This document shows positions 43,803 to 51,370 of a stretch of 64,000 nt of DNA, in pieces (position 1 is the first letter of the stretch; every line of letters starts with the position of its first letter). Made by a program: the position numbers and the translations under genes. Below the pieces are notes generated by a model, which did not search any database, was not told the origin of the DNA, and saw only the letters and a program-made list of their open reading frames with translations. This DNA is from Lachnospiraceae bacterium (GTDB lineage: Bacteria > Bacillota > Clostridia > Lachnospirales > Lachnospiraceae): contig JAETQH010000011.1 of assembly GCA_021770785.1 (NCBI GenBank), forward strand, positions 31,065 to 95,064, given 5' to 3'.

Positions 43803-43861
43803 TGCAGTTTTGTTGCAAAAAGGATGGGATTATGATGCAAAAATGACGCAGTTTTGATGAG
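43800..43861. promoter_or_regulatory. Six-position, 11-bp-phased heptamer array upstream of the deacetylase
   Basis: At 43800 TGATGCA, 43811 TGTTGCA, 43822 GGATGGG, 43833 TGATGCA, 43844 TGACGCA and 43855 TGATGAG: all start exactly 11 bases apart. Two are perfect, two have one change and two are degenerate. Eleven-base phase places them on one face of the helix, as for a cooperatively binding OmpR-type regulator. The array ends 19 bases before the -35 of the deacetylase promoter. Confidence 0.65.
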
Positions 43862-43880
43862 TCGTCTGTTTATACTTCGA

Positions 43881-43909
43881 TTACAAAGAACTCCCGTGCA
43901 GTGTATATT
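43881..43909 (+). promoter_or_regulatory. Promoter of the polysaccharide deacetylase gene
   Basis: TTACAA (43881-43886), 17-base spacer, TATATT (43904-43909). The weak -35 and the array upstream fit an activated promoter. Confidence 0.6.
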
Positions 43910-43978
43910 TTGTTGCAGGAAGAAATATAGTTACACAGGAGCGTCTTAAAATATGTAGGAATCGGAGGAAACAGGGCG

Positions 43979-44911
43979 ATGGCGGGTAACAGAAGAAAAA
44001 AGAACTACAGACAGAACTTAAGACGGGGGGCAGCGATTTTGGCAGTGACAACCCTGTGCTGCGGGTTGCTGCGCCTGACGGGGAATGCTATTCACCAGAT
44101 GTGGCGGGAAGTCAGCGGGAAAACGGTAGTCTATGCTGCGGACGGCAGAGTAGAGCAGGAAGATTGGGCGGAACAGGAAACCGGAATACAGGAAAGTTTG
44201 CAGGAGCAGAAAACGGATATACCGGAAGAAACCGAAGTGCAGGCGGAGAAAGGGGGAGTTGGCACTAAGCCGGAGGAAGAGGCGGCAGGGAAGGAAGAAA
44301 ATAAAAAAGAAAAGACCATGTATCTGACCTTCGATGACGGCCCAACAGCGGAAAATACCGTAGCTGTGTTAGACACGTTAAAGGAGAAAAACGTCAAGGC
44401 TACTTTTTTTGTGGTAGGAGAAAATGTGGAAAAGCACCCGGAGGTGGCAAAACGGATTGTGGAGGACGGCCATACCATCGGGATTCACTGCTATAGCCAC
44501 GATTATAAAGAAATTTATGCCAGTGTGGACGCTTATCTCGCTGATTTTGAAAAGGCGTACCAAATGGTATATGAAGTCACCGGGGTAAAAGCACAGCTGT
44601 TCCGTTTTCCCGGGGGCAGTGTCAATGCTTATAATAAAGGTGTATACAAAGATATTATCGCAGCCATGACGGAGCGCGGGTACACTTATTTTGACTGGAA
44701 TGCAAGTTTAGAGGACGCTGTGACAAAATCCACGCCAGAGAGCCTGCTCGTCAATGCAAAGGAGACAGCATTAGGCAGGAAAAAGGTGGTCATGCTGTGC
44801 CATGACACGGTTTACAATACTACCCTGTGCTTAGGGGAGCTGATAGACCAGTTCCCGGAATACCAGATGGAACCGCTGACACCGGAGGTTGCACCCATTC
44901 AGTTTAAATAA
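43979..44911 (+). CDS. Membrane-anchored polysaccharide deacetylase (NodB/PgdA type)
   Basis: 310 residues. An N-terminal anchor (RRGAAILAVTTLCCGLLRLT) and a charged ~60-residue linker lead to the NodB domain: TFDDGPTAENT (catalytic Asp and metal Asp), GHTIGIHCYSHDY (His-xxx-His metal ligands), RFPGGSVN and LCHDTV near the end. Such enzymes remove N-acetyl groups from peptidoglycan or related glycans and confer lysozyme resistance. The start ATG 43979 follows GGAGGAAAC. Upstream is the phased heptamer array, which suggests control by the neighbouring two-component system. Confidence 0.92.
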   Translation: MAGNRRKKNYRQNLRRGAAILAVTTLCCGLLRLTGNAIHQMWREVSGKTVVYAADGRVEQEDWAEQETGIQESLQEQKTDIPEETEVQAEKGGVGTKPEEEAAGKEENKKEKTMYLTFDDGPTAENTVAVLDTLKEKNVKATFFVVGENVEKHPEVAKRIVEDGHTIGIHCYSHDYKEIYASVDAYLADFEKAYQMVYEVTGVKAQLFRFPGGSVNAYNKGVYKDIIAAMTERGYTYFDWNASLEDAVTKSTPESLLVNAKETALGRKKVVMLCHDTVYNTTLCLGELIDQFPEYQMEPLTPEVAPIQFK

Positions 44912-44916
44912 AAAAC

Positions 44917-44945
44917 TTGTCCTTTCCCTCGGAACTTGGTATAAT
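44917..44945 (+). promoter_or_regulatory. Promoter of the 45.0-kb membrane gene
   Basis: TTGTCC (44917-44922), 17-base spacer, perfect TATAAT (44940-44945). Confidence 0.75.
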
Positions 44946-44951
44946 GTCGCT

Positions 44952-45044
44952 AGACATGATACGCGCCGAAGTGCGCATGGGTTGCCATGGTGAATGCCAT
45001 GGCCCCACGGCAATGAAAGGCATGAGGAGAGAGGGGAAACAGGA
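44952..45044 (+). promoter_or_regulatory. GC-rich structured leader, possible leader peptide
   Basis: The 5' leader folds into a GCGC-type hairpin (GCGCCGAAGTGCGC, 44963-44976) and a second stem from two copies of GCCATGG/CCATGGC near 44984-45003, with the alternative TTGCC...GGCAA pairing. A 23-codon reading frame (44977-45048) with a Cys-His-rich start (MGCHGECHGPTAMKG) ends in a TGA that overlaps the GTG start of the next gene. No known riboswitch was recognised. Confidence 0.4.
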
Positions 45045-45422
45045 GTGAGTGAAACAGAAAATCAGGTAAAAGAAGAACGTATATCTATAAAAGAGCGCAG
45101 AAAAAAAAGCCCCGGGGCAGTAGTAGGAATGGTAGTCCGGGAGAATAAAAGCATGTTAGTATTATTCGGAGTCATAGTGGCGGTGTTGCTTGTTATTTTA
45201 GTCAGTATGATTACATTGCAGATGTCGGTGGTTCCGGTTTGCGTGATAGTGGTGATAGAAGCAGCACTGGCTGTCTGTCTCCATGATGTGCCAATCTGGC
45301 TTCATGGATTGGTGATAATTGCGCAGATTATTGCAGGTGTGCTTTGCGGGGCAACTGTATTTATGGTGTTATGCGCCCTTATCTATGTGGTAGGGATTTT
45401 GGCGCTGCGTTTTATTCACTAG
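45045..45422 (+). CDS. Small integral membrane protein, unknown function
   Basis: 125 residues: a charged cytosolic N-terminus (SETENQVKEERISIKERRKK) and about four hydrophobic segments (LVLFGVIVAVLLVILVSMI, VVPVCVIVVIEAALAV, GLVIIAQIIAGVLCGATVFM, VLCALIYVVGILALRF). No family was recognised. The GTG start at 45045 follows GAGAGGGG and a predicted promoter 100 bases upstream; the longer in-frame ATG 44994 runs through the hairpin region. It has its own terminator. The structured leader is the main clue that expression is controlled. Confidence 0.75.
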   Translation: MSETENQVKEERISIKERRKKSPGAVVGMVVRENKSMLVLFGVIVAVLLVILVSMITLQMSVVPVCVIVVIEAALAVCLHDVPIWLHGLVIIAQIIAGVLCGATVFMVLCALIYVVGILALRFIH

Positions 45423-45430
45423 TGCAACGA

Positions 45431-45476
45431 AAAAAGGACTTTTGCGGGAGGATGGGCTCCTGTGGAAGTCTTTTTT
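45431..45476 (+). terminator. Terminator after the small membrane gene
   Basis: AAAAAGGACTT (45431-45441) pairs with AAGTCTTTTTT (45466-45476) around an inner GGGAG/CTCC stem, followed by a T run. Confidence 0.75.
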
Positions 45477-45562
45477 GGCGTTTTGCAGCCGGCATACGAT
45501 AAAATTTTTAGAACAGAAAGCGGCAGGTGTATCTGCCGTGAAATGTTCGGAAACGAGGAAAA

Positions 45563-46726
45563 ATGACTTCCAAAGAAAACATTTTAGTATTTTGCTCTAG
45601 AGAAATCTGTTATTGCTCCGGCAATTTTTTTGCCCATCAGCTGGGGGCGGCGTTTGAGGAATTAGGCTTTGAGGTACAGGTCTGTGAATTTACCAGGGAG
45701 GATGATTTTGACAAAATTTTAGAACCCCTCACAGGAAAAAATTACCGGGCAATTTTTGATTTCAACTCCCTTTTGCCCCGCCTGGAAATGGAGGACGGCA
45801 CGCCCTTTATGGAACAGTTAGACGGCCCGTTTTTTGATTATGTCTTAGACCATCCGTTATTTCATTATAATGCCCTGGTCCGCAGCGGGAAAAATTTCCA
45901 TACCATCGTTTTGGACGAGGGACAGCGGGAATATGTCAGAACATACCACCCGCATTTGGCAGGCGTTCATATGCTGCCCTTAGGGGCGACAGAGGCTCTT
46001 TTTGAGGGAACGAAAAACCCCGCAGACAAAATTCTGTTTATGGGAACCTACGACAATCCGGATTCCGTCTATGAACTGGTGACTTCCTCCCCGGAACCCC
46101 TACAGACCTTTATGAAAAATCTCATCGAGCAGCGGTTGGCAGACCCCTGCCTTCCCATGGAAGAGGCGTTCCGGCGCTATTTAAAGGAAGAAGATATGGA
46201 ACTGGATGACGGAAACTTTTCCCTTTTCATGAACGCCATGTACCCGGTAGATGCCTATATCCGGGACCATTTCAGAAAAGCGGCAATCGACGAGCTGCTG
46301 GCAAAAAAAATACCTGTCCTGGTAGTGGGAGAAGGCTGGCACAAATACACCCCTGTCAATGAGACTTACCTCATAAAAGAAAAACCTGTTCTCTTCGAAT
46401 TGTCCTTTGAAAAAATAGCCAGAGAGCAGCTTCTTTTAAACGTTTCCCCGATTTTTAACAGGGGACTTCATGACCGTGTCTTAGCAGGCATGGCAAATAA
46501 AACCGTAGTCCTCACCGACGAAAATCCCTATCTTCGCACCCGTTTCAAAGACAGGGAAAACATCGCTCTTTATTCCTTAAAAAACATGGAGAGTTTAAGT
46601 GAGCTGGCAGGAGAACTGATGGAAAATTCATCTCTGCGAGAGAATATCGCGGAGCAGGGGTATCAGGAATTTGCCGCAAACCATACGTGGTCAGAGAGAG
46701 CAAAAACAATTTTGTCATGGACGTGA
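45563..46726 (+). CDS. Glycosyltransferase family 1-like protein
   Basis: 387 residues, soluble, two Rossmann-like halves. The C-terminal half has the GT-B feature set of the spore-type glycosyltransferases: IPVLVVGEGWHKY, EKIAREQLLLNVSPIFNRGL (LLLNVSP is where GT1 members have their nucleotide-sugar segment) and VLAGMANKTVVLTDENPYL near the sugar-nucleotide site. Family members modify surface or spore glycans. The sugar and acceptor cannot be read. GGAAACGAGG precedes ATG 45563. It is followed by a short gap (46727-46797) with no gene. Confidence 0.72.
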   Translation: MTSKENILVFCSREICYCSGNFFAHQLGAAFEELGFEVQVCEFTREDDFDKILEPLTGKNYRAIFDFNSLLPRLEMEDGTPFMEQLDGPFFDYVLDHPLFHYNALVRSGKNFHTIVLDEGQREYVRTYHPHLAGVHMLPLGATEALFEGTKNPADKILFMGTYDNPDSVYELVTSSPEPLQTFMKNLIEQRLADPCLPMEEAFRRYLKEEDMELDDGNFSLFMNAMYPVDAYIRDHFRKAAIDELLAKKIPVLVVGEGWHKYTPVNETYLIKEKPVLFELSFEKIAREQLLLNVSPIFNRGLHDRVLAGMANKTVVLTDENPYLRTRFKDRENIALYSLKNMESLSELAGELMENSSLRENIAEQGYQEFAANHTWSERAKTILSWT

Positions 46727-46797
46727 CAGATGTAGATTTTATGAGAAATATTTACTGATACCGAACAATTTGCAAAGATGATTGGAGAATAACATAT

Positions 46798-47403
46798 ATG
46801 AATGTAAAAGATTTTAAATGGACAAGAGAACCAAAAGATTATACCGTAACCAATGACAGGGTAGAAATCATAACACAGCCGGGAACGGATTTGTGGCAGA
46901 GGACATATTATCATTTTCGCAATGATAATGCGCCTGTGCTACAGATGGAAACGGAAGAGAAGTTTTTCTCGTTTGTTGTAAAGACGGATTTCACAGAAAG
47001 TCATCACCGTTTTGACCAGTGCGGAGTTGTCATGTATCTTGATAGTGAAAACTGGCTGAAGGGTTCAGTAGAGTATGAGAATGATAAGTTCCAGCATCTT
47101 GGAAGTGTGGTGACAAACAGGGGATATTCTGATTGGGCAACAACTGAAATCAGTGCTGATATTAAATCCATGTGGTATCGTTTTAGCAGGCGTGAGGACG
47201 ATTATTGCATTGAGTGTTCCGAGGATGGCATCCGATTCAAGCAGATGAGAATTTGCCATATGTTGGAGGGAGCGGGTAAAATCAAGTTTGGGATTTATGC
47301 CTGCAGTCCAGAAGATTCGACATTCAAGGCCGTGTTTACTGACATGAAACTTATGGAATGTCAGTGGAGAGCACATGATGGGCAAAAGCCTGATGAAATA
47401 TAA
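46798..47403 (+). CDS. DUF1349 (concanavalin-like) protein
   Basis: 201 residues. The all-beta pattern DLWQRTYYHFRNDNAPVLQM, FDQCGVVMYLDSENWLKGSV and FGIYACSPEDSTFKAVFTDM is that of DUF1349, a jelly-roll related to carbohydrate-binding or regulatory proteins (yeast Ree1). No catalytic residues are known, and it is probably a cytosolic carbohydrate- or enzyme-binding protein. It is close to the glycosyltransferase but has its own RBS (TTGGAGAAT). Codon use is slightly more AT-rich than the flanks. Confidence 0.8.
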   Translation: MNVKDFKWTREPKDYTVTNDRVEIITQPGTDLWQRTYYHFRNDNAPVLQMETEEKFFSFVVKTDFTESHHRFDQCGVVMYLDSENWLKGSVEYENDKFQHLGSVVTNRGYSDWATTEISADIKSMWYRFSRREDDYCIECSEDGIRFKQMRICHMLEGAGKIKFGIYACSPEDSTFKAVFTDMKLMECQWRAHDGQKPDEI

Positions 47404-47454
47404 TGGAGGAGCATGGAAAGATTTTGTTCAATCGGAATTTGAGGAGGATTAACA

Positions 47455-47640
47455 ATGTTTATTTCAATAGCGATACTTTTTATAATATGTGGGATTTTGC
47501 TTCTGATAAAAACAAAGAAAATGCCGAAAGAACAAGGACTTCATATTATTACTGGTATAGGTGCCATTGTTCTTATCATTTTAGGAGTGATATTAACTTA
47601 CTGCATACTTTCTGGAAAAATAGTTTTACCGTTACATTGA
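47455..47640 (+). CDS. Small two-helix membrane protein
   Basis: 61 residues with a very good RBS (TGAGGAGG) before ATG 47455. It has two hydrophobic segments (ISIAILFIICGILLLIK and IITGIGAIVLIILGVILTYC) with a charged loop KTKKMPKEQG between them. No function is recognised. A longer overlapping frame (47403-47717) reads as a shadow and has no RBS. Confidence 0.7.
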   Translation: MFISIAILFIICGILLLIKTKKMPKEQGLHIITGIGAIVLIILGVILTYCILSGKIVLPLH

Positions 47641-47681
47641 TAACTTCCGGTTTGTCGGGAAAAACGGCACAAATCATGGAC

Positions 47682-47710
47682 TTGCAGTTTTTCCCCATAT
47701 CGTTTAGAAT
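47682..47710 (+). promoter_or_regulatory. Promoter of queH
   Basis: TTGCAG (47682-47687), 17-base spacer, TAGAAT (47705-47710). A 7-bp leader hairpin (TGCATGG with CCATGCA, near 47746-47773) follows; it lacks the conserved preQ1 riboswitch sequences. Confidence 0.65.
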
Positions 47711-47800
47711 AACCTAAGTATATTTTTATAAAAATACATTTTTACTGCATGGAGCCGATAGAAAACCCATGCAGGATTCTAAAAAGGAAGTACCGCCATT

Positions 47801-48439
47801 ATGAAACAGAATTACCAGAAAATCTTAGAGGAAACCATTCGGGAAAACCGGCAGAAACAATTTGTGCCCACCTTGCTTCTGCACAGCTGCTGTGCTCCCT
47901 GCAGTTCCTATTGTCTGGAATATTTGTCCCAGTATTTTTCCATCATAGTATTCTACTACAACCCCAACATTTACCCGCAGGAGGAATACAAAAAAAGAGT
48001 GGAGGAACAGCGGCATTTGATAGAACGCCTCCCTGCAAAGCACCCCATTTCCTTTGTGGAGGGAGCCTTTGAGGAGCAGCGGTTCTATGATACCGTCCGG
48101 GGACATGAACAGGAGAAAGAGGGCGGGGAACGCTGTTATTTATGCTACGAGCTGAGGCTTAAAGAGGCGGCAAAGCTGGCAAGACAGATGGAAACGGATT
48201 ATTTTACCACCACACTTTCCATCAGCCCCCTGAAGAACGCGGAAAAACTGAATGAAATCGGAGACCGTCTCTCGGAGGAATACGGCATCCGGTACTTAAA
48301 CTCTGATTTTAAAAAGAAAAACGGCTACAAGCGTTCCGTGGAGCTTTCGGAGGAATACGGCATGTACCGCCAGTATTATTGCGGCTGCGTTTTTTCGAAA
48401 AAACAGCGGGATGAAGAAATCGCGGCAAAAAATAAATAG
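47801..48439 (+). CDS. queH: Epoxyqueuosine reductase QueH
   Basis: 212 residues. QueH makes queuosine from epoxyqueuosine in tRNA as a non-orthologous replacement of QueG. The characteristic Cys are here: CC at 30-31 and Cys34 (LLHSCCAPCSSY), Cys112 and Cys115 (ERCYLCYELRL) and Cys194, Cys196 (YCGC), which ligate a 4Fe-4S cluster with an adjacent iron. FDTVRGHEQ-like RFYDTVRGHE and DYFTTTLSISPLKNAEK are family segments. No other queuosine gene is close. AAAAGGAAG precedes ATG 47801. Confidence 0.93.
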   Translation: MKQNYQKILEETIRENRQKQFVPTLLLHSCCAPCSSYCLEYLSQYFSIIVFYYNPNIYPQEEYKKRVEEQRHLIERLPAKHPISFVEGAFEEQRFYDTVRGHEQEKEGGERCYLCYELRLKEAAKLARQMETDYFTTTLSISPLKNAEKLNEIGDRLSEEYGIRYLNSDFKKKNGYKRSVELSEEYGMYRQYYCGCVFSKKQRDEEIAAKNK

Positions 48440-48484
48440 CCTGATAAAAGAAAACGAAACCATCAGAAAAAGGAGGACAATACT

Positions 48485-49861
48485 ATGGCACAGTTATGGG
48501 GAGGAAGATTTACAAAGGAGACAGACCAGTTAGTATACAATTTTAACGCATCCATCACCTTTGACCGGAAATTTTATAAACAGGACATTGAGGGCAGCAT
48601 CGCCCATGTAAAAATGCTGGGAAAACAGGGCATTTTAACAGAGGAAGAGCGGGATGACATTATCCGTACCTTAGAGGAAATCTTAGCGGACGCAGAGAGC
48701 GGCAAGTTGGAAATCACCTCCGAATATGAGGACATTCACAGCTTTGTGGAGGCAAATCTCATTGACCGCCTGGGAGATACCGGAAAGAAACTTCACACCG
48801 GACGCAGCAGGAATGACCAGGTGGCTCTTGATATGCGTCTTTATACCAGAGAGCAGGTACAGCAAACTGACGAGTTATTAAAAGAATTGTTACAGACAAT
48901 TTTAAAAATCATGGAAGAGAATACGGAAACCATTATGCCGGGTTTTACCCATCTGCAGAAAGCACAGCCTATTACCTTGGCGCACCACATGGGAGCTTAT
49001 TTTGAAATGTTCAAGCGTGACCGCCTGCGGCTTTCCGATATTTATGAGCGTATGAATTACTGTCCCTTAGGTTCCGGCGCTTTAGCGGGAACCACCTATC
49101 CCTTAGACCGGGAATACACGGCAGAATTATTAGGCTTTTACGGCCCCACCTTAAACAGCATGGACGGTGTTTCTGACAGAGATTACCTGATTGAATTTCT
49201 CTCTGCCTGTGCTACGATTATGATGCACTTAAGCCGTTTCTCGGAGGAAATTATTATCTGGAATTCCAACGAGTACCAGTTTGTGGAAATTGACGATGCC
49301 TACAGCACCGGAAGCAGCATTATGCCCCAGAAAAAAAACCCGGATATTGCGGAGCTGGTAAGGGGAAAAACGGGGCGTGTGTACGGAGCGTTAAACTCCC
49401 TGCTTACTACCATGAAGGGCATTCCACTCGCCTACAATAAAGACATGCAGGAGGACAAGGAGCTTTCCTTCGACGCCATGGACACGGTGAAGGGCTGTAT
49501 TGCATTGTTTAACGGAATGCTCGCAACCATGAAGTTTAATAAAACAAGAATGTACCATTCTGCAAATCAGGGCTTTACCAATGCCACGGATGCGGCAGAT
49601 TATCTGGTGAATCACGGCGTGCCTTTCCGGGATGCCCACGCAATTGTAGGGCAGATTGTGCTGTACTGTATCGACAAGGGCATTGCCATCGATGATATGA
49701 GTTTAGAGGAATTGAAAGCCATCAGCCCTGTGTTCGAGGAGGATGTTTACGAGGCGATATCCATGGAAACCTGCGTCAATAAGCGTCTTACCGTGGGAGC
49801 GCCGGGAAAAGAAGCTATGGAGCGGGTCATTGCCTTAGAAAAAGAATACCTTTTGTTGTAA
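48485..49861 (+). CDS. argH: Argininosuccinate lyase
   Basis: 458 residues. It splits argininosuccinate to arginine and fumarate, the last arginine step. The fumarase-superfamily signatures are intact: [20 protein letters not shown], the catalytic loop [15 protein letters not shown] (Ser), and the C-terminal ASL_C. AAAAGGAGG precedes ATG 48485. The gene sits 45 bases after queH, and no other arg genes are in the window, so argG is elsewhere. Confidence 0.97.
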   Translation: MAQLWGGRFTKETDQLVYNFNASITFDRKFYKQDIEGSIAHVKMLGKQGILTEEERDDIIRTLEEILADAESGKLEITSEYEDIHSFVEANLIDRLGDTGKKLHTGRSRNDQVALDMRLYTREQVQQTDELLKELLQTILKIMEENTETIMPGFTHLQKAQPITLAHHMGAYFEMFKRDRLRLSDIYERMNYCPLGSGALAGTTYPLDREYTAELLGFYGPTLNSMDGVSDRDYLIEFLSACATIMMHLSRFSEEIIIWNSNEYQFVEIDDAYSTGSSIMPQKKNPDIAELVRGKTGRVYGALNSLLTTMKGIPLAYNKDMQEDKELSFDAMDTVKGCIALFNGMLATMKFNKTRMYHSANQGFTNATDAADYLVNHGVPFRDAHAIVGQIVLYCIDKGIAIDDMSLEELKAISPVFEEDVYEAISMETCVNKRLTVGAPGKEAMERVIALEKEYLLL

Positions 49862-49912
49862 GAAATGCACAAGAAATGACAAAAATTGACGAAAACTTTT
49901 ACAAAAAAAGCA

Positions 49913-49941
49913 TTGCAATTTTGGCAGAAATAGCATAAGAT
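49913..49941 (+). promoter_or_regulatory. Promoter of asd
   Basis: TTGCAA (49913-49918), 17-base spacer, TAAGAT (49936-49941). Confidence 0.7.
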
Positions 49942-49947
49942 AATCAC

Positions 49948-50117
49948 TATGACCGACACTTGTTCGCAAGGCACGGACACAAAGTAAAAAAGACTGTTGT
50001 TCCCCAAACATTCCGAAGCTGCTACATGGTAACCGGATAATGCGGGAGAGCGTGTCCTGTGTTTAGAAATAAGTGCCGGATACGGAAATCAGAGTATATA
50101 ACGAGGAGATTAGATTC
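49948..50117 (+). promoter_or_regulatory. asd: Structured asd leader, candidate cis-regulatory RNA
   Basis: A ~170-base leader in which CACGGACAC (49972-49980) pairs with GTGTCCTGTG (50052-50061, one bulge), closing about 70 bases that include GGTAACCGGATAATGCGGGA. This is the shape of a long-range P1 helix. No lysine (L-box), SAM, T-box or other known aptamer consensus was recognised. Confidence 0.45.
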
Positions 50118-51209
50118 ATGAGCGAAAAGTTAAAAGTTGGTATTCTTGGCGGAACAGGTATGGTAGGACAGAGATTTATTTCTCTTTTGGAAAACCACCC
50201 ATGGTTTGAGGTGACTACCATCGCAGCAAGTCCGAGAAGTGCAGGAAAAACCTATGCAGAGGCAGTGGGAGACCGTTGGAAAATGGATACTCCGATGCCG
50301 GAGGCAGTGAAAAATATCGTGGTAATGAATGTCAATGAGGTAGAGAAAGTAGCTGCCGAGGTTGATTTCGTATTTTCCGCAGTAGATATGACAAAAGAGG
50401 AAATCAAGAAAATTGAAGAGGATTATGCAAAGACAGAGACTCCGGTGGTTTCTAACAACAGCGCCCACAGATGGACGCCTGACGTACCGATGGTAGTGCC
50501 CGAGGTAAATCCTCAGCATATGGAAGTAATCAAATACCAGAAAGAGAGACTTGGCACAAAACGCGGTTTCGTGGCAGTAAAACCAAACTGTTCCATTCAG
50601 AGCTACGCTCCGGTACTGACCGCCTGGAGGGAGTTTGAGCCTTATGAGGTTGTTGCCACCACCTATCAGGCAATTTCCGGTGCGGGAAAGACCTTTAAAG
50701 ACTGGCCGGAGATGGTTGGAAATATTATTCCGTACATCGGCGGAGAGGAAGAGAAATCTGAGAAAGAGCCGCTTCGTATCTGGGGGCACATTGATGATGA
50801 GAAAAAAGCCATTGTCCCGGCGGAGTCACCGGTGATTACCTGCCAGTGTATCCGTGTTCCGGTATTAAACGGACATACCGCAGCGGTATTTGTAAAATTC
50901 AAAAAAAACCCGACGAAGGAGCAGTTAATCGAAGCATTAAAGAATTTCAGCGGCGTTCCCCAGGAGTTAGCGCTGCCAAGCGCTCCAAAGCAGTTTATCC
51001 AGTATTTAGAGGATGACAACAGACCGCAGGTTGCACTGGACGTAAACTACGAAAACGGAATGGGTGTTTCTGTCGGCAGATTGAGAGAGGATACCGTATA
51101 CGACTGGAAATTCGTCGGATTATCCCACAATACTGTCCGGGGCGCAGCCGGCGGTGCAGTACTTTGCGCAGAGCTGCTTAAGGCACAGGGATATATTACT
51201 AAGAAATAA
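50118..51209 (+). CDS. asd: Aspartate-semialdehyde dehydrogenase (archaeal/fungal type)
   Basis: 363 residues, the long archaeal/fungal-type ASADH. It reduces aspartyl phosphate to the semialdehyde at the branch to lysine, threonine, methionine and diaminopimelate. Seen: VGILGGTGMVGQRFISLLE (NADP loop), SNNSAHRW, the catalytic Cys158 in VAVKPNCSIQSY and the HNTVRGAAGGAVLCAELLK end. ATG 50118 follows GAGGAG and gives the canonical N-terminus; the in-frame ATG at 50073 lacks a site and extends into the leader. A strong terminator follows. Confidence 0.96.
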   Translation: MSEKLKVGILGGTGMVGQRFISLLENHPWFEVTTIAASPRSAGKTYAEAVGDRWKMDTPMPEAVKNIVVMNVNEVEKVAAEVDFVFSAVDMTKEEIKKIEEDYAKTETPVVSNNSAHRWTPDVPMVVPEVNPQHMEVIKYQKERLGTKRGFVAVKPNCSIQSYAPVLTAWREFEPYEVVATTYQAISGAGKTFKDWPEMVGNIIPYIGGEEEKSEKEPLRIWGHIDDEKKAIVPAESPVITCQCIRVPVLNGHTAAVFVKFKKNPTKEQLIEALKNFSGVPQELALPSAPKQFIQYLEDDNRPQVALDVNYENGMGVSVGRLREDTVYDWKFVGLSHNTVRGAAGGAVLCAELLKAQGYITKK

Positions 51210-51227
51210 AATTGGAATAAGAAAAGG

Positions 51228-51279
51228 AAACCATCGGTTGGCAGTGCAGGATAAAGGCGCTGTCAAACGGTGGTTTTTT
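51228..51279 (+). terminator. Rho-independent terminator after asd
   Basis: A 20-bp stem from AAACCATCGG...GTGC (51228-51247) and GCGC...GGTGGTTT (51257-51276), with three G:U pairs and one mismatch, followed by TTT. Confidence 0.85.
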
Positions 51280-51370
51280 ATTTGTTATGTCTGGAATTAA
51301 GAATTAGAGTGCAAATTTTATGGTATTGTGTTAGTATGTTAGATAGAATTTAGCTTCAAAGGAGGAAACC

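Noticed and set aside
44994..45044. A longer start (ATG 44994) for the small membrane protein
   Set aside because: It would translate through the hairpin region and has no RBS; the GTG at 45045 does.
47403..47717. A 104-codon frame overlapping the small two-helix protein
   Set aside because: No RBS, and it overlaps a gene with a much better one; composition is that of a shadow.
47736..47800. A preQ1 riboswitch before queH
   Set aside because: The hairpin TGCATGG/CCATGCA is there, but the conserved C-rich loop and A-rich tail of preQ1-I are not; classes II and III were not recognised either.
49948..50117. A lysine riboswitch or T-box before asd
   Set aside because: The AGAGGNGC and TGGNACCGCG-type signatures are absent.
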